DNA from: Jeongeupia wiesaeckerbachi
Lineage (GTDB): Bacteria > Pseudomonadota > Gammaproteobacteria > Burkholderiales > Chitinibacteraceae
Direction: 5' to 3'
Assembly (NCBI RefSeq): GCF_050916355.1
Contig: NZ_CP136946.1
Location: 2,542,001 to 2,606,000 of the forward strand
Length of the DNA stretch: 64,000 nucleotides
The position numbers and the translations under genes are program-made. Of this stretch, positions 1 to 7,018 are shown in pieces (position 1 is the stretch's first letter; each line of letters starts with the position of its first letter). Below the pieces are notes generated by a model that was not told the origin of the DNA, did no database searches, and was given only the letters and a program-made list of their open reading frames with translations.

Positions 1-85
1 TGGCGATGTAATTAACACAAAGAACCGGTCGCCATTTTCAAATGCCGTTGTGTTTTCTTACAAAAAACAGGGAATGGAGAGACGC

Positions 86-145
86 ATGAAAACTGGAGCC
101 AATGGCGTAGTACAACGGGCGCTTCGCGCCGGGGCGGCGCTATGA
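86..145 (+). CDS. Candidate 19-residue leader ORF coupled to the chemoreceptor gene
   Basis: A short open frame begins with an ATG preceded by a good purine-rich ribosome site (GGAGAGACGC) and ends in a TGA that overlaps the ATG of the next gene (ATGA). It would encode 19 residues, MKTGANGVVQRALRAGAAL. The chemoreceptor start itself has only a G-rich, weak ribosome site, so translation could be handed over from this leader. The ORF is too short for family assignment, and its existence rests only on the ribosome site and the overlap. Bases 1-85 hold no other gene I can support; they are comparatively A/T-rich and may contain the promoter. Confidence 0.3.
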   Translation: MKTGANGVVQRALRAGAAL

Positions 146-1761
146 AAATATCGACCAAACTGGTGTTGCTGAATGCCGTCGGTATTGCAACCTTCGCCCT
201 TCTGCTGGCGACGATGTTCTGGCGGGTGTCGTTGGTCAAGGACGATGCTTATGACATTACGAGCAATATCGTGCCGACGCTGGCCACCGTGCCGCAGATC
301 AATCAGGACTTCGCCGAGGCACGGCGTCTGGCGCTGCTGTGGGCTTCGGTTTCGCCGCAGGACAAGAAAGCCGCCAGGGAAGACCTGCTGGCGGCGCGGG
401 CGCGTCTGGCCAAGTCTTTGCAGAACTACGACAAGGCGATCGAACTCGATGCGCCGGACATCAAGGAGCGCGACCGGCAGCGGTTCAAGGTGGTGATGGA
501 AGTGCAGGCCAAATGGGTGTCGCTGACCGACCAGCTGCTGACCCTGGAAGGGAATGACGTACAGATCGATTTCGTCCGCAAGGTGACGTCGCCGGTGGCC
601 GACAAGGTTTTTGCCGCTATCTCCGATCTGGTTCAGTTCAACGTCGATCTGGGCAACCGGCGCAGCACCGAAGTCGCTGCGGACATCCGGGCGCTCTACA
701 CCACGGTGATCACGATCGGCATCGCCGGCTGTGTGGCGTTGCTGGTGATCGGCTATGTGATTTCGCGCAGCATTTCGAATTCGCTGAATCGGCTGCAGCG
801 TGAAACGACGGAAATCGGCAGTACGCTCGATTTCTCCCGGCGCTTTGCTGCCGGTTCAAGGGACGAAATCGGTGCAACGGCGACGATACTCAACAAGCTG
901 TTGACCATCGTTCAGCAGAGTCTGGGCACGATTGCCGGGGTCAGCCACAACGTCGGCCTGCGTGCCTCGGAACTGGCGACCAATACCCGGGAGCTGTCGT
1001 CCGCCAACGAAATGGTCAGCAGCTCGTCGTCGGCGATGGCGGCGGCGGTCGAGGAAGTTACCGTCAGCATTGCCCATGTGGCCGAACGCTCGCAGGAGAC
1101 GCGCGTGCTGGCGCAGCAGGCCGGCGATCTGGCCGCAACCGGCGGCATGGCGATCACCGACGCGATCCGCAAGGTCGACCGGATTGCCGAGCGCGCCAAT
1201 ATGACGGCGCAGCAGGTCGAGTCGCTGTCGCAAAAAGCCGTGAACATCAGCACCGTGGTCACGGCGATCAAGGAAATTGCCGAGCAGACCAATCTGCTGG
1301 CGCTGAACGCGGCCATCGAGGCGGCGAGGGCGGGGGATGTCGGGCGTGGCTTTGCCGTGGTCGCCGACGAGGTGCGCAAGCTGGCCGAACGGACGGCGGT
1401 GTCGACGCAGGAGATCGCCCGGACCATCGAACAGATTCAGGACGAGGCGCAGCACACGGTCACCGCGATCCGGCTTACCGTGGAAGAAGTCGCCGCCGGC
1501 GTGAGCCATGTGACGTCGGCCGGCGAAGTGGTGGCGCAGATCAAGGACAGCGCGCAAGCGGTGCTGTCGAGCGTCAATGACATCTCGGATGCGATGCGTG
1601 AGCAGAGCATGGCGAGCAACAGCATGGCGCAGGAAATCGAGAAGGTCGCCCAGATGACCGAAGAGACCAGCGCCAATGCGCAAGGCACGGCGGAAGTCGG
1701 CGGACAACTGCACGACTACAGCCAGGAATTGCTGGGCGTGGTGGCGCGTTACAAGGTCTGA
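142..1761 (+). CDS. Methyl-accepting chemotaxis protein (4-helix-bundle sensor, HAMP, MCP signalling domain)
   Basis: This transmembrane chemoreceptor would pass a periplasmic ligand signal to CheA/CheW. The 539-residue protein has a membrane segment at about residues 7-27, a helical periplasmic domain of roughly 160 residues rich in Ala and charged residues, a second membrane segment at about 187-210, a HAMP region, and a long coiled signalling domain. The diagnostic hairpin tip is present (EIAEQTNLLALNAAIEAARA, followed by RGFAVVADEVRKLAERT). There is no C-terminal CheR/CheB-docking pentapeptide; the protein ends VARYKV. The ligand cannot be told from sequence. The next gene, a LuxR-type regulator, starts 47 bases downstream on the same strand, so co-transcription is possible. 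The start is fixed by the membrane-anchor N-terminus. Confidence 0.95.
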   Translation: MKISTKLVLLNAVGIATFALLLATMFWRVSLVKDDAYDITSNIVPTLATVPQINQDFAEARRLALLWASVSPQDKKAAREDLLAARARLAKSLQNYDKAIELDAPDIKERDRQRFKVVMEVQAKWVSLTDQLLTLEGNDVQIDFVRKVTSPVADKVFAAISDLVQFNVDLGNRRSTEVAADIRALYTTVITIGIAGCVALLVIGYVISRSISNSLNRLQRETTEIGSTLDFSRRFAAGSRDEIGATATILNKLLTIVQQSLGTIAGVSHNVGLRASELATNTRELSSANEMVSSSSSAMAAAVEEVTVSIAHVAERSQETRVLAQQAGDLAATGGMAITDAIRKVDRIAERANMTAQQVESLSQKAVNISTVVTAIKEIAEQTNLLALNAAIEAARAGDVGRGFAVVADEVRKLAERTAVSTQEIARTIEQIQDEAQHTVTAIRLTVEEVAAGVSHVTSAGEVVAQIKDSAQAVLSSVNDISDAMREQSMASNSMAQEIEKVAQMTEETSANAQGTAEVGGQLHDYSQELLGVVARYKV

Positions 1762-1808
1762 CATGGCGCCGGGCGCAATCGCGTCCGGGGTGTGACTGGA
1801 GATGACAG

Positions 1809-4352
1809 ATGCTGGCTACCGCCCCTCCGCCGGCCCGAACCGGCCTGATTCCACGGCCGGCGTTGATGGCAACGCTTGCTGCAACGTTGTCGTCCTGCCG
1901 GGTGCTGGTGCTGCATGCGCCGGCCGGCTTCGGCAAAAGCTGCGCCTTGCTGCAGCTGTACCACGCGCTCGGCCCCGAGCAGTGCCAGTGGCTGGCGCTG
2001 GAGCCGGGCGACCGGCGTCCGGCGCACGCTACGCGATCGGTGCTGGCGCAGATCGGCGGACACGCCGACCGGCCCTTGCTGCTGTTCGTCGATGCGCTCG
2101 AACGCTTGCCGGCGGCCTGTGAGGGGCGGTGGCTGCGGGCGGTGCTGGATGTGTTGCCGCCGTCGGTCACGCTGGTGCTGGCGACCCGCTGCTTCACGCC
2201 GCATGCGCTGGAACATCTGCGCATGGCCGGTGCGCTGGTCGAGGTCGGCCCGTCAACGCTGAGGATGGGCTGGGACGAGGTCATGCAGTTGTGCAGGGGG
2301 GCGCCGATGCCCAGCCATGCCGAAATCTCGCGCTGGGAACGGGCAACGGGCGGCTGGCCGGCCATCCTCGCCTTGCTGCGGCTAAGCCTGGATGCGGGCG
2401 AGGCGAGCGCGGGCGATGTGCTGAACTCGGCCGTCTTCCACCGGCGTGTCGGCCGCTATCTGGACGACGAGGTGCTGGCCTCCGGCAGTGACGACGACCG
2501 TCGGCTGCTTGCCGGCATTGCGCCGCTGGGCGATGCGTCGGCGCCGCTGTGCGATGCGCTGTACGGGCGCGACGACAGCACGTTGCGGCTGGCACAACTG
2601 GTGCAGCACGGTCTGCCGGTCGACGCACTGGGCGATGCGCGCTACCGCGTTCATCCGGTACTGGTGGCGTATGCGCCCGCGCTGACCCACGCGCAGCCGC
2701 TGCCGGCACTGGTGCAATGGCGACGGCGCGCGGCCGACTGGTTCATTGCGCAGGGCGAGGTCGAGGCGGCTGTCGGGCAACTGCTGGCGGCGCAGGCCTG
2801 GGACGAAGTCATGCATTACTTGCCGGCGCTGGCGCAAAGCCTGCTGTTTCGCGCGCATTTCCAGCAAGTGGTCGACTGGTGCGAGGCATTGCCGCCCGCT
2901 CGGCTGCGCGCTGACATCGGCCTGAGTGTCACTTATGTCTGGGGTCTGTTTTTTGGCGGCGCGGCGCAACGGGCGCTGCACGTCTTGAGTGAAATGAAAA
3001 CGAATATGCGTGGCATGTGTGATCCGCTCGTCGAGCAAACCATCAATCTGCAGGAACTGGTCCTGACCGAATACCTGCAGCCCGACTACACCGTCATCCT
3101 GCAGGGCATCGGGGCGCTGATGCCGATGCTCGAAAGCGTCGGTGACATGAACCGTGGTCGCATCTACAACCTTTTGGCGATGATCCAGATCAGTCAGGGG
3201 GAACTGGCCGAGGCCGCTACCTCGGTAGTGCAGGCCAAGCGCATCCACCGGGAAGTCGGCAATCAGCAGGGACTTTTTACGTCGCATTTCCTCGAAGCAG
3301 CCATGCTGGCCAGTGGCGGCGATCTGCAGCAGGCGCTGGACGTGCTCGGCAACGCCGACGACATGCTCCGGCAGCGCGATGCACGGACGCTGGCCGGCAG
3401 CATGCATGTGTTCTGTGTCGGCTACCGGTTGCAACTGATGTACGAACTGGGCCAGTACGGCCTGGCGCGTGACTGGCTGGACCGTTATCAACGGCTGCAA
3501 AAAGGCTCGCCGTCGGTGCTGTCGACGTTGCTGGCCGGCCTGATCGACGCGCGTCTGACGCTGTTCGACAAGGGGGCGGGGCCGGCCTTGCTGGTGCTCG
3601 AGCGACTGGCCGACCGGTTCGGGCAAGACCGCGCCGTGCAGCGGCGGATCGGTTTCGAGATGGCCCGCATTGCCATCGTGACGCAGGACGCGTTGCGGCT
3701 GCGTGCCTTCGTCGCCGATCTGCTCGACGATGCCGACTGGCCCGACACGCCGGTGTTCGTCCACCCGAGCGAGGAGCTCGAAGGCGCCGGCGTCGAAGTG
3801 CTGCGGTTGATGCTGCATGCCGGCGAGCAATACCGGGCGAGGGCGATGCAGCGGCTTGAGCTGCTGCTGGCGGACACGGCGCTGATCGGCCGGTCCTGGC
3901 GGCGGATGAAGCTGTTGCTGCTGCTGGCGGTCGGGCATTTGTGTTCGGGGCAGCGGGATCGGGCCATCAACACCTTGCGCGAGGCCTTGCAGCTGGCGGC
4001 CGTCAACGGCACGGTCAGCTCCTTCCTCGACGAAGGGGCGGCGTTGATCGCGCTGCTGGCCAGCCTGCGCACGCACGGCGGCATCCTGACCGCGACCGAG
4101 CTGGCGCATGCGGACCGGATACTGAGCGCGCGCGGACAGACGTCACCGCCAGTGTCCGGCGTCGCGCTGAGCGAGCGCGAACTGGAAATCCTCCGGCTGG
4201 TCGCCGAAGGATTGACCAACGAACAGGTGGCCGAACGGCTCTGCCTGGCGATGCAGACGGTGAAATGGTATCTGAGCGGCATCTACGCCAAGCTCGGCGT
4301 CGGCAATCGGGTCGGCGCTGTCGACAAGTGCCGCAGACTGGGCCAGCTTTGA
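1809..4352 (+). CDS. LuxR-family ATP-binding transcriptional regulator (MalT/LAL type)
   Basis: This is a large (847-residue) signal-transduction ATPase regulator of the MalT-like class. The N-terminus carries a Walker A motif (APAGFGKS, residues about 37-44) and a Walker B-like strand ending LLLFVDALE (Asp at about 95). The middle is a long helical region of repeat-like segments, typical of the sensor/oligomerisation part. The last 60 or so residues form a LuxR helix-turn-helix (LSERELEILRLVAEGLTNEQ through KLGVGNR). CTGGAG lies about 7 bases before the chosen ATG. Its stop overlaps the start of the EAL gene (TGATG), so the two are probably made together and the regulator may control c-di-GMP turnover or respond to the same cue. 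The inducer and targets are unknown. Confidence 0.92.
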   Translation: MLATAPPPARTGLIPRPALMATLAATLSSCRVLVLHAPAGFGKSCALLQLYHALGPEQCQWLALEPGDRRPAHATRSVLAQIGGHADRPLLLFVDALERLPAACEGRWLRAVLDVLPPSVTLVLATRCFTPHALEHLRMAGALVEVGPSTLRMGWDEVMQLCRGAPMPSHAEISRWERATGGWPAILALLRLSLDAGEASAGDVLNSAVFHRRVGRYLDDEVLASGSDDDRRLLAGIAPLGDASAPLCDALYGRDDSTLRLAQLVQHGLPVDALGDARYRVHPVLVAYAPALTHAQPLPALVQWRRRAADWFIAQGEVEAAVGQLLAAQAWDEVMHYLPALAQSLLFRAHFQQVVDWCEALPPARLRADIGLSVTYVWGLFFGGAAQRALHVLSEMKTNMRGMCDPLVEQTINLQELVLTEYLQPDYTVILQGIGALMPMLESVGDMNRGRIYNLLAMIQISQGELAEAATSVVQAKRIHREVGNQQGLFTSHFLEAAMLASGGDLQQALDVLGNADDMLRQRDARTLAGSMHVFCVGYRLQLMYELGQYGLARDWLDRYQRLQKGSPSVLSTLLAGLIDARLTLFDKGAGPALLVLERLADRFGQDRAVQRRIGFEMARIAIVTQDALRLRAFVADLLDDADWPDTPVFVHPSEELEGAGVEVLRLMLHAGEQYRARAMQRLELLLADTALIGRSWRRMKLLLLLAVGHLCSGQRDRAINTLREALQLAAVNGTVSSFLDEGAALIALLASLRTHGGILTATELAHADRILSARGQTSPPVSGVALSERELEILRLVAEGLTNEQVAERLCLAMQTVKWYLSGIYAKLGVGNRVGAVDKCRRLGQL

Positions 4353-5998
4353 TGCCTGTTTCACGCTCAAGTGCCTACGAGGCGAAGCGCCGGCTGCTGC
4401 AGGCACTGGTTGGCGTCGTCGCGATGGTGGCGATCAACGTGGCGCTGTACCGGTTTGCGCAGCACAGCGTACAGCAGGAGCTGACCGGCGTCGCGACGGC
4501 CTTGTCACAGCGGGTGAGTGTCGCGCTGGCCCAGTCGCGTGCGCTGGCCGACGGGGTGCACCAGCGATGGCTGGAGCGCTTGCCGCAGGCGGCGCCGTGT
4601 GACGCCGAGTTTACGAAAGCGCTCGGCAACCTGGCTGATCGCATGCCCTATGTCAAAGGGGTCAATGTGCTGGATGGTGCCGCGCTGGTTTGCACGTCGT
4701 TGCCGGGGACGGCGCAGGCCCAGGTCGACGGCATGCTGGGCCAGCTGCTGGCCGGCGACGATTTCCTGGGGGCTTCTCCGCTGAATCTCGGCAGCCCGGG
4801 GCTGCTGGCGTTTTATCCGTATGCCGACGGCCACAACGTGCTGAGCGTCATGCAGGCCGAGTACTTCTTCGACCTGTTGCGCGCGCAGGATCCGGCGCGT
4901 TACCGGCAGGTCGTGCTGCGGATCAGGGGCACTTATCTGCGGTCCGATCTGCAGGATGGCACGCATCTGCCGCCTTTCTACAACGCCTGGATCAGCGTGC
5001 CGGTTCCCGGCAACGCGCAGGTCTACGTCGAAGCGGGCGACACCTTGTGGTGGCTGTACATCCGCGACAGTGTCGTGACGTGGAACGTGATCGCGATCGG
5101 CGCCTTGTGGCTGCTGTTCGGATTGTCGCGTCGTTTCACCAGCCAGGCGCGCGCTTTCAATCGCGCGCTGCGCAAGGCCGTGGCGGGGAAGGTCATCGTG
5201 CCGTACTACCAGCCGCTGTTCGACTTGCCGGCACAGACGCTGGCCGGGGTCGAGGTGCTGGCGCGCTGGCCATTGCAGGACGGCAGCTTCGTGCCGCCCG
5301 ATCTCTTCATTGCGCAGGCGGAGGCCAACGGCATGATCACCGCGCTGACCCGTTCGCTGATTGCGCAAGTGCTGGCCGATCTGCCGGCATTGGCGCTGCC
5401 GCCCGGAACCCGGGTGGCGCTGAATCTGCCGCACGAGGCGCTCGACGACGAAGTGCTGTTCGCCAGCGTCGAGGGCTGGGGACGGATATTGCAGGAGCAC
5501 GGTCTGCAGCCGGTGATCGAAGTGACCGAACGCGGCTTTGTCGCGATTTCGCAAACCGAGCGGGTCAATGCCGTGTTTGGCCGCCTGCGTGACGGCGGCA
5601 TCCAGATCGCGCTTGACGACTTCGGCGCCGAATACAGCTCACTCGGCTATCTGCATCGGTTTCACTTCGACTACGTGAAGATCGACGGGCTGTTTCTCGA
5701 CGGGGTCGGCAAGAGTCGCGAAGTCGAGAGCGTGCTCGATGGCGTGCTCGGCATGGCGTCGAGCCTCGACCTGAAGGTCGTGGTCGAGAAGGTCGAGACG
5801 CCGGTTCAGCTGGCGTATCTGAACCAGCGCAAGGTCAGCACCGCGCAGGGGTATTACTTCGGCAGGCCGGTGTCGATCAGCGCCTGGCAGCAACAGGCCA
5901 GGCACTGCGCGGTGTGCCGCAACGCCTGCAATCTCAGTGTTTCGGCGTGCGAGGAGCTGCAGCGCGTGAATGAAATCGCGCTGCCATGCGCACGCTGA
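4352..5998 (+). CDS. Membrane c-di-GMP phosphodiesterase: CSS-motif-like sensor plus EAL domain, Cys-rich tail
   Basis: This is a 548-residue predicted c-di-GMP phosphodiesterase. The N-terminus has a membrane segment (about 16-34), then a periplasmic domain with Cys83 and Cys114 in a CTS motif resembling the CSS motif of redox-regulated EAL proteins, and a second membrane segment near residue 245. The EAL domain follows. Its catalytic signatures are largely kept: EVLAR in place of EALxR, the Asn of LNLP, IEVTE, DDFG, the Lys of VKID, and EKVET where EGVET is usual. The last 35 residues are unusual, with five cysteines (HCAVC, NAC, SAC, PCAR). The start codon overlaps the stop of the LuxR gene, which fixes the start. 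It is predicted to be active because all metal ligands appear present. Confidence 0.9.
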   Translation: MPVSRSSAYEAKRRLLQALVGVVAMVAINVALYRFAQHSVQQELTGVATALSQRVSVALAQSRALADGVHQRWLERLPQAAPCDAEFTKALGNLADRMPYVKGVNVLDGAALVCTSLPGTAQAQVDGMLGQLLAGDDFLGASPLNLGSPGLLAFYPYADGHNVLSVMQAEYFFDLLRAQDPARYRQVVLRIRGTYLRSDLQDGTHLPPFYNAWISVPVPGNAQVYVEAGDTLWWLYIRDSVVTWNVIAIGALWLLFGLSRRFTSQARAFNRALRKAVAGKVIVPYYQPLFDLPAQTLAGVEVLARWPLQDGSFVPPDLFIAQAEANGMITALTRSLIAQVLADLPALALPPGTRVALNLPHEALDDEVLFASVEGWGRILQEHGLQPVIEVTERGFVAISQTERVNAVFGRLRDGGIQIALDDFGAEYSSLGYLHRFHFDYVKIDGLFLDGVGKSREVESVLDGVLGMASSLDLKVVVEKVETPVQLAYLNQRKVSTAQGYYFGRPVSISAWQQQARHCAVCRNACNLSVSACEELQRVNEIALPCAR

Positions 5999-6020
5999 TC
6001 CCCGACATCTGCCGGCCGGC

Positions 6021-6962
6021 TCAGTCCGCTTCGCCTGAAACCTGCAGCACGATCTTGCCGCGTGCGTGGCCGGTTTCGCTATGCTCGTGCGCTTCACGCG
6101 CGGCGTCGAGCGGGTAGACGTCGTCGATGACGACGGTGACGATGCCGGCGTCGATCAGGCGGGCGAGTTCGGCCAAACGGGGGCCGTCGGGCCGGACGAC
6201 CACCAGTGCGCCGCGCGCCCGGTGCTGCTGCGCGGTTTCCACATCCGGCTCCGACACGACCGATACCAGTACGCCGCCGGGTTTGAGGCAGGCCCACGAA
6301 CGATCCTGCGTGTCGCCGCCGATGGTGTCGAACACGACGTCGACGTCCGGCGCGCGGACGATGAAGTTCTCGCGGGTGTAATCGACGACATCGTCGGCGC
6401 CGAGCAGCCGCAGCAAGGCGAAGTTTTCGGTCGACGCGGTCGCGATCACGTGCGCGCCGGCGTGCTTGGCCAGCTGGATGCCGAAACCGCCGACGCCGCC
6501 CGCACCGGCATGAATCAGCACGCGCTGGCCGGCTTGCAGGCCGGCCTCGTCGAACAGCGCCTTCCAGGCCGTCAACGCTGACACCGGTACGCCAGCAGCC
6601 TCGACGAACGACACGGTCGGCGGCTTGTGCGCCGCGTCGCTGGCGCGCATCACCACGTATTCGGCGTAGCAGCCGTTACGCGAGACGTCGGGGAGGGCGT
6701 AGATGGCGTCGCCGGGCTTGAAGTCGGTGACCGAGGCACCGACGGCCTCGACGACGCCGGCGACATCCCAGCCCAGCGTCAGCGGCAGTGTGTGCGCCAG
6801 ACGGTCGGCGAGCCGGCCTTCGCGGATTTTCCAGTCGGCCGGGTTGACGCCGGCGGCCTTGACCCGGACCAGCAGTTCATCGTCGCCGGCGACGGGGACC
6901 GGCACGTCGTCGAGTTGCAGGACTTCCGGACCGCCGTAGCGGTGGATGCGGATGGCCTTCAC
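6021..6962 (-). CDS. NADPH:quinone/enone oxidoreductase (zinc-type alcohol dehydrogenase superfamily)
   Basis: This 313-residue medium-chain dehydrogenase/reductase is of the quinone oxidoreductase kind, without the zinc-binding cysteines of true alcohol dehydrogenases. It has an N-terminal GroES-like domain (KAIRIHRYGGPEVL, AAGVNPADWKIREG) and a Rossmann domain with HAGAGGVGGFGIQLAKHAGA. The best start is a GTG with AGGAG six bases upstream; the ATG one base earlier reads straight into a stop. It would reduce quinones or alpha,beta-unsaturated carbonyls with NADPH in the cytoplasm. It is convergent with the EAL gene (22-base gap) and lies downstream of pepN on the same strand; I see no functional link to either. 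Confidence 0.9.
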   Translation of the reverse strand: MKAIRIHRYGGPEVLQLDDVPVPVAGDDELLVRVKAAGVNPADWKIREGRLADRLAHTLPLTLGWDVAGVVEAVGASVTDFKPGDAIYALPDVSRNGCYAEYVVMRASDAAHKPPTVSFVEAAGVPVSALTAWKALFDEAGLQAGQRVLIHAGAGGVGGFGIQLAKHAGAHVIATASTENFALLRLLGADDVVDYTRENFIVRAPDVDVVFDTIGGDTQDRSWACLKPGGVLVSVVSEPDVETAQQHRARGALVVVRPDGPRLAELARLIDAGIVTVVIDDVYPLDAAREAHEHSETGHARGKIVLQVSGEAD

Positions 6963-7018
6963 ATCGTTCTCCTGTTCTGAGCGGGATACTGCGGGGTCCG
7001 GTGAGTCTAGTGCACCAA

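Noticed and set aside
2382..4109. Long minus-strand frame opposite the LuxR regulator
   Set aside because: Gln/Arg/His-rich translation typical of an antisense shadow; the plus-strand frame has clear domains.
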